A stretch of 64,000 bases of DNA. It comes from Chlamydiota bacterium (GTDB taxonomy: Bacteria > Auribacterota > JACPWU01). Shown here one piece after another: positions 24,682 through 32,468 of the stretch (position 1 is its first letter; each line of letters starts with the position of its first letter). The notes beneath the pieces are model-generated. The model was not told the origin of the DNA, did not search any database, and saw only the letters and a list, made by a program, of their open reading frames with translations. The stretch spans positions 141,325-205,324 of the forward strand of contig JACOUC010000035.1 of the NCBI GenBank assembly GCA_016178055.1, read 5' to 3'. The position numbers and the translations under genes are program-made.

Positions 24682-26337
24682 ATGATACCCAATCGCGTCG
24701 AAGAAGAACTACTCATCTCTTGCACACCCATAAAAATAACTCCTGAAAAAATGAAACGGATCGAAACACTGCTGCACGGAAAAATAGATTGGAATTATTT
24801 TCTTCAGATCCTATTTCAACACAGGCTAACCTCGCGGGTCTACCAATCCTTCAAAAAAAATTTTATTTCAGATGTACCGCCCCCCATTCTTGCCGAGCTT
24901 TATGAAAATGTTCAAATAGAAGCTCGACGTGCTCTTTCTATGGTTCGTGAACTCATCGGTCTCCTCAATTTATTTAAGGAACAGAATATCTCAAGTATTC
25001 CCTACAAAGGCCCTGTTTTAGCAATGGCGCTTTATGGAGACGTTTTATTACGGCCCTATATGGATTTAGATATTTTGATTCGCAAGGAAGATGTTTCTAA
25101 AGCAAGGACTATTTTAGAATCTCAAGGCTACAAACCCCGTCTTCATCTGAATCTCCAACAGCAGAAGTGGTTGCTCCAATATGATTGTGAAGAGACTTTT
25201 TCAAAGGAGGGCCTTCATGTCGATCTTCATTGGGAAATTGATTTACCCCATCTTTCTTTCTCAAAATTAAATGATCAAAACTTATGGGAGAATTTAAAAG
25301 AGATGGATTTTGGAGGGAAAACAATTCATGTCTTCTCCCCCGAGAACCTACTTCTTATTCTTTGCTTCCACGGAGCGAAACATGCCTGGAGTCGACTTCA
25401 TTGGATTTGTGATTTAGCGTCCCTGATTCATCAACATCCGCAAATGAACTGGGAAGCCGTTGTCAAGAGGACCACGACGTTGAAAGGAGAAAGGATGCTC
25501 TCCATCGGGCTTGGCCTGGCTCTAGATTTGTACGCTCTCCACTTGCCCATAGAGGTGATTCAAAAAATCAAAACCAATTCACATGTAATGTTTCTTATTA
25601 CAAAAATTAGAAAAAGACTTTTCCAAAAAAGAAAGTCATGGCCAAGGCTCGGCAATGAACTCATCTATCTTAGAATCATGGAAGGGGTCGGTAATCGCCT
25701 TCGTCACTCTCTAAGACATGTAAGGCCTACCCCTGCCGAATGGATGATGATTCCGCTTCCTGAATTTCTTTATCTACTTTATTATCTGGTCAGACCGATT
25801 CGATTAATCACAAAACATATTTATCGATTTTTTTATAAGCCTCCAAATTTAGATTTGTCTCTATTTGTACCCACATCTCCCTTTGCCGTTGATCGAATGC
25901 TGAAACTTGCTCAAGTCGTCCCCCAAGACGTTGTTTATGATCTGGGCTGCGGAGAGGGTCGTATGGTGGTGATGGCTGCAAAGAAGTATGGCGTGCGTGG
26001 AATAGGCATAGACAAAGATCCCAAACGCATTAGAGAAGCGAAGAACAATGCACGTCGGGAAGGAGTAGAACATCTCGTTAAATTTGTGAAACAAGATGCA
26101 AAAATAGCCGATGTATCTTCCGCAACGCTTCTCATGCTCAATTTACCCTCGACTGCCTATCCCAAATTGAAACCGCTATTTGAAGAACTCAAACCAGGTA
26201 CAAGAATTGTAACAAGGACCCTTTACATCAATCACTTGTCGCCTCTGAAAACAGAGACATTTAAAGATCATGAAAAATTTACCCACGTTATTTATCTTTA
26301 TCAGGTTCCTGAAAAAAAGGTTGATTTGGCCTTTTAA
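24682..26337 (+). CDS. Nucleotidyltransferase (NTP_transf_5-like) fused to a SAM methyltransferase, copy 1
   Basis: 551 residues. The N-terminal half fits the uncharacterised nucleotidyltransferase family seen in peptide-modification loci: YKGPVLAMALYGD (108-120) and the metal-binding D128-L-D130 in MDLDILIR, with D181 in HVDLHWEID. ENLLLILCFHGAKHAW is typical of the family. The C-terminal domain (from about 390) is a class I methyltransferase: VPTSPFAVDRML, VYDLGCGEGRM and GIGIDKDPKRI. A fusion of the two is unusual. Its relatives appear with lasso-type cyclases, sulfotransferases and HPr-kinase-like enzymes, all present downstream. It may adenylylate and methylate a peptide or glycan. Confidence 0.75.
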   Translation: MIPNRVEEELLISCTPIKITPEKMKRIETLLHGKIDWNYFLQILFQHRLTSRVYQSFKKNFISDVPPPILAELYENVQIEARRALSMVRELIGLLNLFKEQNISSIPYKGPVLAMALYGDVLLRPYMDLDILIRKEDVSKARTILESQGYKPRLHLNLQQQKWLLQYDCEETFSKEGLHVDLHWEIDLPHLSFSKLNDQNLWENLKEMDFGGKTIHVFSPENLLLILCFHGAKHAWSRLHWICDLASLIHQHPQMNWEAVVKRTTTLKGERMLSIGLGLALDLYALHLPIEVIQKIKTNSHVMFLITKIRKRLFQKRKSWPRLGNELIYLRIMEGVGNRLRHSLRHVRPTPAEWMMIPLPEFLYLLYYLVRPIRLITKHIYRFFYKPPNLDLSLFVPTSPFAVDRMLKLAQVVPQDVVYDLGCGEGRMVVMAAKKYGVRGIGIDKDPKRIREAKNNARREGVEHLVKFVKQDAKIADVSSATLLMLNLPSTAYPKLKPLFEELKPGTRIVTRTLYINHLSPLKTETFKDHEKFTHVIYLYQVPEKKVDLAF

Positions 26338-26339
26338 GC

Positions 26340-26480
26340 GCTCCTCAGTGGAGACATTTTGGATTTCCCTTAAAGGGAAAGGAGGGGTGGTTGCTGGTCG
26401 CTTTTCGATCCGAGCAAATGCATGAGGTTCTACCGGTAACACATGGGAAAAGATACACAACCACAGCGTGGTTTTACTAA
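26340..26480 (+). pseudogene. C-terminal remnant of a 2-oxoglutarate/Fe(II) oxygenase (prolyl-4-hydroxylase type)
   Basis: In the frame ending at the TAA at 26478-26480, the codons read GWLLVAFRSEQMHEVLPVTH then GKRYTTTAWFY. This is the last part of a P4H-type 2OG-Fe(II) oxygenase: His of MHEVLP is the second iron-binding His and Arg of GKRY binds 2-oxoglutarate. No start codon or N-terminal half remains, because the frame runs back into the end of the methyltransferase fusion. It is too short to work. The rest of this gap (26481-26752) has small hairpins (GCCTCC/GGAGGC and GAAGTCA/TGACTTC) and a half TTTTTGAT repeat, but no gene. Confidence 0.65.
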
Positions 26481-26752
26481 ATTCAAACCTATCACGGAAG
26501 ATAGGCGTTAACTCTCATCGTTTGGTTTCGTGCCTCCATCCGGAGGCATCCCCGTAGTCATATTTTCTGTCGAAGTCAATTTAATGACTTCAAGTAAGGG
26601 AGGGGTCCATGGTTTCTTACTTTGATTTTTGATATTTTTATTTTTGATCACAAAATCATTTCTCTCACAATTTCAACATCATCATTGTTCTATATGATAC
26701 TTATTCTATATATTAAAATAAAGCGAAATTTTACTAAAGCTGGGTGTAAAAA

Positions 26753-28417
26753 ATGAGTTGCGTTTTTCGTTTTGAGGAAGAGCTTCTCATCTGTTGTGCT
26801 CAAGGGAATATCTCTTCTCAAAAAAGAGAGAGAGTATTCACTTTGCTCCAAGGAAAAATCGATTGGCATTATTTCTACGAAATCATGTCTCGTCATCGAT
26901 TGAAACCGATCCTCTATCAAAATTTTGATCGCTATTTTTCTCAATCCGTCTCTCAACCCTTTTTCGCTGAGCTTTATGAACAAGTTCAATCGAATCTCAG
27001 GCAATCGCTTTTAATCACCCAGTCATTGATCCAAATTTTAAATGGGTTCAAGGAAAAACGGATTTTCGCTCTTTGCTATGATGGTCCCGCATTGGCAGAG
27101 ATGATTTATAAAAATTTTAGCCTGCAACACTCAACAGACTTAAATATTTTTATTCATCGATCCGATGTATTAAAGGCCCAAGCACTGTTAGAAGCTCAAG
27201 GGTACGCTCCTCGATTTAAGCCCAAGAAACAAAAAAATGATCTTATTTGCCATCGTTGTCAAGAAACTTTGACCGGCCATGGAATTTTTGTACACCTTCA
27301 TTGGGCCATTGAACCTAACTCTTTCTTATTCCCAGATGAAGATACGAATCAGCGTTTATGGGAAAATCCAGAATCGGTATCTTTAGGTGGAACCCCCTTA
27401 CAGACTTTCTCCCCTGAAAATTGGATTCTTATTCTTTGCCTTCATGGAGCGAAACACGGTTGGAGACAGTTGAATACAATAGGTGACATCGCAGCACTCA
27501 TTGAAGTGTATCCCTGTTTAAATTGGAAGGAAGTTTTAGAAAAGGCTTGTCAACTCCACAAAAAAAGGATATTGCTTCTGGGTCTTTACTTAGCAATGAA
27601 TTTATTCGAAGCCCCTATTCCCCAAGAAATCATCCAGAAAATTGAAAAAGATGTTAGAGTGAAATTTTTGGCAGAAAAGGTCAGGGGAAAACTTTTTCAG
27701 AAACGTCGTACCGGATCAAGATTTTTAGATGATTTCTTTTTTCTTCGCACCTTAGAAAGTTATCGGGATAAAATTCGTTTTTGTCTCAATTATGCTAGGC
27801 CAACTCCTCTAGAGTGGCGTCTTTTCAGTGTTCCAAGGGGCTTATATTTCATTTACTATTTTGTTCGGCCGATCCGCCTAATCATCAAATATTTTATTCG
27901 ATTGTTCAAGCATCCTCTAAAACGTGATCTGGCTATTTTTGTCCCCACATCTTTGTCAGCAGTAGATCGAATGCTTGAGTTGGCAGCCATAGGCCCGAAC
28001 GATATTGTTTACGATTTAGGTTGTGGCGATGGACGGATGGTCATTCGAGCCGCCCAGAAATGTGGGGCACGGGGAATCGGAATCGATATCGATTCAAAAC
28101 TTGTTTGTCAGGCTCAAGAAAAAGCCCGTGAGGAGGGGGTGGATCCTCTGGTGAAATTTTCAAGAGCGGATGTCAAGAAGGCATTGATCCAGGATGCAAC
28201 GGTGGTCATGTTATCCCTCCCTTCCTCCGCTTATCCTAAACTGAAGACTCTTCTTCAGAATCAACTTCGTCAAGGAACACGAATCGTAACGCGTCGATTG
28301 TTTATGGATGATTTTCCCATGATTAAACAAGAATCCTTTTGGGATAGCTCTGGCATCAGGCACACCCTTTATCTCTATCATGTGATAACAAATCATCCAG
28401 ATAAGAGCATAAACTGA
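26753..28417 (+). CDS. Nucleotidyltransferase-methyltransferase fusion, copy 2, with a degenerate nucleotidyltransferase site
   Basis: 554 residues, collinear with copy 1 throughout (FEEELLICC, KIDWHYF, ILCLHGAKHGW, FVPTSLSAVDRML). The nucleotidyltransferase site is broken: the KGP motif reads DGP (Asp110), the metal pair D-L-D reads D129-L-N131, and the third acidic residue is His181 (VHLHWAIE). The methyltransferase site is intact (VYDLGCGDGRM, GIGIDIDSKLV). So copy 2 probably keeps methyltransferase activity but cannot transfer nucleotides. Its 3' end overlaps the convergent cyclase gene by 62 bp. Confidence 0.75.
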   Translation: MSCVFRFEEELLICCAQGNISSQKRERVFTLLQGKIDWHYFYEIMSRHRLKPILYQNFDRYFSQSVSQPFFAELYEQVQSNLRQSLLITQSLIQILNGFKEKRIFALCYDGPALAEMIYKNFSLQHSTDLNIFIHRSDVLKAQALLEAQGYAPRFKPKKQKNDLICHRCQETLTGHGIFVHLHWAIEPNSFLFPDEDTNQRLWENPESVSLGGTPLQTFSPENWILILCLHGAKHGWRQLNTIGDIAALIEVYPCLNWKEVLEKACQLHKKRILLLGLYLAMNLFEAPIPQEIIQKIEKDVRVKFLAEKVRGKLFQKRRTGSRFLDDFFFLRTLESYRDKIRFCLNYARPTPLEWRLFSVPRGLYFIYYFVRPIRLIIKYFIRLFKHPLKRDLAIFVPTSLSAVDRMLELAAIGPNDIVYDLGCGDGRMVIRAAQKCGARGIGIDIDSKLVCQAQEKAREEGVDPLVKFSRADVKKALIQDATVVMLSLPSSAYPKLKTLLQNQLRQGTRIVTRRLFMDDFPMIKQESFWDSSGIRHTLYLYHVITNHPDKSIN

Positions 28418-30209
28418 TACAAGTCATATAGTGACATGCGTACTCAATCATCATCTCCGTTGTTAACTGATTTAATTCGATATGAGGCCGTGCCTTCCAC
28501 CTATCCAAAATTTTAGAATAATCATAAAAATCCCAGACCATGGGTAAATTCTTCCACTGTTGGAGGTTTGCGAGCCATTTTGAATGATGAAAGTTATAGA
28601 GTAGAAACCAATCGGCCGCCTGTTCTCCCCGATGAATATTCAAACAAATTTCTTCAGGAACCCAACCGGCCAATCCTTCGCGGACCAGCAAACGGCGCTC
28701 TACTTTATCATTGCCTTTTCGATAAACCCACGGTGGGATGTTGTAACAAAATCGGATGAGATCTAGGTTGCGCGTAGGATCTAATAGTTCTATGCCATAT
28801 CTAAGGGCCATCGGCATGCTGGAACTTTGACGGGGAGCTCCCCAGACTCCACTCAACATCCAATAATGGGGATTGATCAAGCACCCACTCTTTCGACGCA
28901 AAATCCGTCGTGCTCTAGAAGAACGAATAAACCGAGTTTGATGTGGGTTTGAAGGATCTTCAAAAAGCCCTTGGGGATTGAACCACGCCCTCGCCCAGGC
29001 TGAAAGTCTTGGTCGAAGACGTTGAAATAGGGACCCCTCGCCTCCCCAGGAAATAGTCCCATTTCCTCCATCTCCACTTAATAGAACACGACCCTGATTG
29101 GTTAAGGTGCGATCAAAAGAAGCCAGGTACCAATCCATATTAGACACATTTCGAATGGGCTGATCAATATGAGGATAAAACGTTTTTAAAAAATCAAAGA
29201 TATCGGTTTCTGGAGATGACTGATAGATATCATGTTGAATATTTGAATATTTTTTCAATACCTTTTCAATGAGGGAAAGTTCGTGATAATACCAGCCTGG
29301 GTTATAGCTCGGGCCTTCCAGGCCTACTGGAATGGAGGTAAAGCCGTGGAGCAAACGGTTTTTCCCCCCTAGAAGACGGGCTGCCACGCAGGCGATAGAG
29401 GTAGAGTCTAAACCACCACTGATATGGGCATGAACCGGGAAATCCGTACGTAGACAACTGCGAACGGCCCTTTCAAAAAGTTCTCGGAAGTGTTCATAAT
29501 AATCTTCTCGGGTCCGATAACGAATGGGTGCTCGATCTTTTTTTAAAGACCAATAAGATCCAGCATGGAATTCGTTGCCTTTTAAATAAAGGTATCCCGC
29601 ACGAGGAAGTTTCTGAACTTCTCGATAGCAAGTTTCTGTCAAGGGCATCGCATCTAACGCAAAATGGGCAAATAAATTTTGATTAATAGAGAGAGAATCA
29701 CAGAGGATTCGAAAGGGACTAAAATAATTGGCAAAGATCAAATATCGATTCTTTTGATAAGTAAAGAAACACGGTCGAGTTGAAAAGGGGTCGACGGCAA
29801 TAAACCACTCATTCTTCGCCTGATCCCAGATGGCAAAAAGATAATGACCTTTTAAATGGTGAACACAATCTCGTCCCCATTTTAAATAGGATAATAAGAT
29901 CAGCTTACAATCGGCTGACTGTTGAGCTTCATGAGATGATAATGCTAATTCAAGGATCAGGTCTTCACGATGGGTTAAATAGACCTGGGAGAGGATTAGA
30001 GATTTGGATGAGGGATGTTCATAAGGCATGAGACCCCAAGAACATTCTGGAGTCACAAACCGCTGTGTTGAGATGAGACCCACTGAACCTTTTACCCAAA
30101 TGGTTTGATGATCTGGCGTCCATTTAGGAGTTTTAAAGATACACCGAATCAGATCTTCACGATGAACGGGTTTACCATCTAATTGAATGACACCTAGTAA
30201 TGCATTCAT
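28356..30209 (-). CDS. Asparagine-synthetase-like macrolactam synthetase (lasso cyclase type)
   Basis: 617 residues. The N-terminal glutaminase-like domain starts MNALLGVIQLDG; the nucleophile Cys2 of true asparagine synthetases is Asn2, so it cannot use glutamine. The ATP-binding PP-loop is intact: HISGGLDSTS (262-271), with LLSGDGGNGTISWGGEG further on. A dead glutaminase with a live adenylating domain is the hallmark of lasso-peptide cyclases and related amide-forming enzymes. It sits with the sulfotransferase and HPr-kinase-like gene on the same strand. I see no obvious precursor, RRE (PqqD-like) or leader peptidase here, so the product is unknown. Confidence 0.75.
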   Translation of the reverse strand: MNALLGVIQLDGKPVHREDLIRCIFKTPKWTPDHQTIWVKGSVGLISTQRFVTPECSWGLMPYEHPSSKSLILSQVYLTHREDLILELALSSHEAQQSADCKLILLSYLKWGRDCVHHLKGHYLFAIWDQAKNEWFIAVDPFSTRPCFFTYQKNRYLIFANYFSPFRILCDSLSINQNLFAHFALDAMPLTETCYREVQKLPRAGYLYLKGNEFHAGSYWSLKKDRAPIRYRTREDYYEHFRELFERAVRSCLRTDFPVHAHISGGLDSTSIACVAARLLGGKNRLLHGFTSIPVGLEGPSYNPGWYYHELSLIEKVLKKYSNIQHDIYQSSPETDIFDFLKTFYPHIDQPIRNVSNMDWYLASFDRTLTNQGRVLLSGDGGNGTISWGGEGSLFQRLRPRLSAWARAWFNPQGLFEDPSNPHQTRFIRSSRARRILRRKSGCLINPHYWMLSGVWGAPRQSSSMPMALRYGIELLDPTRNLDLIRFCYNIPPWVYRKGNDKVERRLLVREGLAGWVPEEICLNIHRGEQAADWFLLYNFHHSKWLANLQQWKNLPMVWDFYDYSKILDRWKARPHIELNQLTTEMMIEYACHYMTCISLCSYLDDLLSHDRDKGCA

Positions 30210-30267
30210 AAGATAAATCCAACCTTAAATAGTGTGAACAGGCGCAGAAATACTTTTCGTTTATATC

Positions 30268-30621
30268 ATGTTCCTAACAGGCCGCTTCAGCCAGAATAAC
30301 TTCAAAGACTTCGACCGCTCTGCCATGATTCTTCTGACTCAACGAAAATTATTCATGGAGATCGACTATGAAGCAAGGTCGGGCGTGACAAACTATCCAG
30401 AATCCGTCTCACTCGAGGTGGCCCGTCCCGGTCGACTCAATCTTGTTGTATGGCAACAAGATCTTATTTTCGACGATATTCTCATCCGTAGTACGGAATC
30501 TCTCAATTGGGTGACACCTGCAACATCGGTTGAGCCACAGGATAAGACCATTCTGTCAACCGGTTCAGAGTGGATACAATCTATTCCCATGCAAGTTAAA
30601 AAACATTCTAGAAAAATTTGA
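30268..30621 (+). CDS. Doubtful ORF in the gap between cyclase and sulfotransferase
   Basis: 117 codons on the opposite strand to both neighbours, without a ribosome site at any of its ATGs. The composition is protein-like (SLEVARPGRLNLVVWQQDLI), but no family is recognised. The minus strand over the same bases has a 65-codon frame rich in Arg/Ser/Cys that looks like a shadow, and a 21-codon ORF (MAERSKSLKLFWLKRP...) that ends about 45 bp before the cyclase start. One of these could be a peptide precursor, but none shows a lasso core (Gly/Ala first, Asp/Glu at 7-9). Confidence 0.25.
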   Translation: MFLTGRFSQNNFKDFDRSAMILLTQRKLFMEIDYEARSGVTNYPESVSLEVARPGRLNLVVWQQDLIFDDILIRSTESLNWVTPATSVEPQDKTILSTGSEWIQSIPMQVKKHSRKI

Positions 30622-30645
30622 TGATATCAGAATAAGTCCGCTACT

Positions 30646-31521
30646 CTAGAAGACCGGGAAACCCCGTTGATCAAGGTAGTCAAATCGCTGCATAACGCTC
30701 CCATGTGCATCCAGCAGGCGATCGATTTGTCCCTGATTGAGAATTTCTCGATAACTTCCTACTTGTCCTTTACGAAAAAATGTCTTGGCCGTTTTAGGCC
30801 TTTCTCTAAAACCAGACTCCTGTTCTTGATTTTGCAAGCGAGAAAATCGACATGATTCCAGTGCTTCTTTAACTTGCGCCTGATCATATTCTGTCAACCC
30901 CAAAAACTTCACAGCTGAATAAAAAGTAAAAAGAGAATTATTCAACATATCTTCATAACGAATCAGATGAACTTTCATTTTAGCTTCATCCACCCAGCTC
31001 AATACATGCTGGCTCCAGCTGAGTAAACGTTGCCTGCATGGAATTTCAAAAAAGGTGTTTCCGCGAGCAAAGCCATAGGTTGTATCATTCATTTTGTCAA
31101 TCATATCCTCTCTATTTTCCACTCCACGCAAGTGGGCAAAGGACACCGCCACGTCGAGGGGATTGCGGATGAAATACAGGGCGATTTGATGGGTGAAGTG
31201 CCCTAAGAGGGGACTTCCATCAGATCGATAGGTGTACGCATCGTGCGTTCTGAAAAATCGGTTTTTCTCGGTAATATTTTGTTGCCACGACTCATATAAC
31301 TCAGCACGACGCTGATCTATTTCTTCATGGGTCAGAAAATGTGTATCAATACCGTAAGCGTCATCAAATATAGCGTGAGTACTTGCCGGAGGGGCCAATA
31401 GCTCATTTAACTGAATGGCGTCATCCTCAGGGTTGAGGAGGGCCGTCAGAAATGCTCTAAACCAGGTATTTCCTGATCTTGGATAAGAGGCTAACCAGAC
31501 CAGTGGAAGGGATATGGGCAT
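30646..31521 (-). CDS. PAPS-dependent sulfotransferase
   Basis: About 291 residues from the ATG at 31519-31521, chosen because TGGAGAATTTCA precedes it; the frame is open 35 codons further. ASYPRSGNTWFR is the 5'-phosphosulfate loop, LYFIRNPLDVAVSFAHL holds the 3'-phosphate-binding Arg and Ser, HLIRYEDML is the helper strand, and FFRKGQVGSYREIL is the C-terminal GxxG cap. It should transfer sulfate to a hydroxyl. It lies 23 bp after the HPr-kinase-like gene; sulfotransferases are known tailoring genes in lasso and other peptide clusters, which fits this context. Confidence 0.88.
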   Translation of the reverse strand: MPISLPLVWLASYPRSGNTWFRAFLTALLNPEDDAIQLNELLAPPASTHAIFDDAYGIDTHFLTHEEIDQRRAELYESWQQNITEKNRFFRTHDAYTYRSDGSPLLGHFTHQIALYFIRNPLDVAVSFAHLRGVENREDMIDKMNDTTYGFARGNTFFEIPCRQRLLSWSQHVLSWVDEAKMKVHLIRYEDMLNNSLFTFYSAVKFLGLTEYDQAQVKEALESCRFSRLQNQEQESGFRERPKTAKTFFRKGQVGSYREILNQGQIDRLLDAHGSVMQRFDYLDQRGFPVF

Positions 31522-31544
31522 TGAAATTCTCCAGTTAATATTGT

Positions 31545-32468
31545 TTAAACCTCTTGCGGGATATATTCTAAAAAGATTGAATTCAACTCTTTCCAAACAA
31601 GATCCAAAGGTTGTTGACCTACCCATCGTGTAAGATGATACAGAGAGACTTGATTTGCCAATTTCATTAGCAATCTCTGATATATTTTTTGATATCCTAA
31701 TTTCTTAAACAGGAATAGATGATAGTGTCTCAGGTCTAAATTGTCCATCTTATGAACCCCAGTTAATTTCTTAACAGAAACGTCTTCCTTTTTGTTCATC
31801 GTGTCAATACTGATCACGCCTGAAATCGGCAAAGGACGATTGGAAAAAATATTCTCTGTTTTAAAGAAAAATTGCTGCAGGCAAGGGCGAATGGGTCGCA
31901 ACAAATGATGATCGATTTGAAGTTGGTCGGCGGCAGCCTTCCACAACCTCAAATGACGGATACCAGGTTCGACCATAAGAACACCCTCTTCCCTCTCAGT
32001 TACAACACAAAAATGATCACTGACGAGCTTAGCCCCTTGTCTTAAAGCATATCCTGCCAAAGTCGAGCTCCCTCCTCCTGGGGGAGAAAGGAGGAGAATG
32101 CTTTCTTTTTCATTCCAACTCAAGGCACAACCCCTCACGAGCCACTTCCCACGCAGGAGTAGCCAATAAGGCAAGGCTGCATAAAGTAAAAAAGCAGCAA
32201 TATCATCCTCACACTTTGTTAAAGGGTGTATATCAATACGGTAGGGTTGACAATGATAATGTGCAATTCCATCCACAAGTAAGAATATATTTTCTGAATC
32301 AATCTTTAAACGCAATCCAAAGGCCTCAAAATTAAAGCCCCTCGAATGATTGATCTCACTTAAATCTATACTACAATCTGCAGTCGTTATGTCCGAAGAA
32401 ACCTCGGACAAAGGTAGGGGCCAAGGTGATTCGATATTAAAACCAAAAGCGTGATAGTTATGCTTCAT
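31545..32468 (-). CDS. HPr-kinase-like protein with a degenerate P-loop
   Basis: 307 residues. The layout follows HprK-related kinases found in peptide-modification loci: N-terminal sheet-rich half, then LLLSPPGGGSSTLAGYALRQ and GAKLVSDHFCVV. In working HPr-type kinases the loop reads GxxGxGKS/T and the later motif is SDD. Here the Lys is Ser (S128-T136 region) and the second Asp is His152. ATP binding is therefore doubtful, and the protein may be a scaffold or a pseudokinase. It overlaps the end of nnr by 11 bp and so is expressed with the housekeeping operon. Confidence 0.7.
   Translation of the reverse strand: MKHNYHAFGFNIESPWPLPLSEVSSDITTADCSIDLSEINHSRGFNFEAFGLRLKIDSENIFLLVDGIAHYHCQPYRIDIHPLTKCEDDIAAFLLYAALPYWLLLRGKWLVRGCALSWNEKESILLLSPPGGGSSTLAGYALRQGAKLVSDHFCVVTEREEGVLMVEPGIRHLRLWKAAADQLQIDHHLLRPIRPCLQQFFFKTENIFSNRPLPISGVISIDTMNKKEDVSVKKLTGVHKMDNLDLRHYHLFLFKKLGYQKIYQRLLMKLANQVSLYHLTRWVGQQPLDLVWKELNSIFLEYIPQEV

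Noticed and set aside
26440-26510. 22-codon ORF (MGKDTQPQRGFTKFKPITED...) as a possible lasso precursor
   Set aside because: No ribosome site, no Thr at the usual place before the core, and no Asp/Glu at core position 7-9. The bases are better explained as the end of the 2OG oxygenase remnant in another frame.
30393-30590. 65-codon minus-strand frame upstream of the cyclase
   Set aside because: Arg/Ser/Cys-rich composition without hydrophobic periodicity, no ribosome site, and a longer open frame on the other strand; reads as a shadow.
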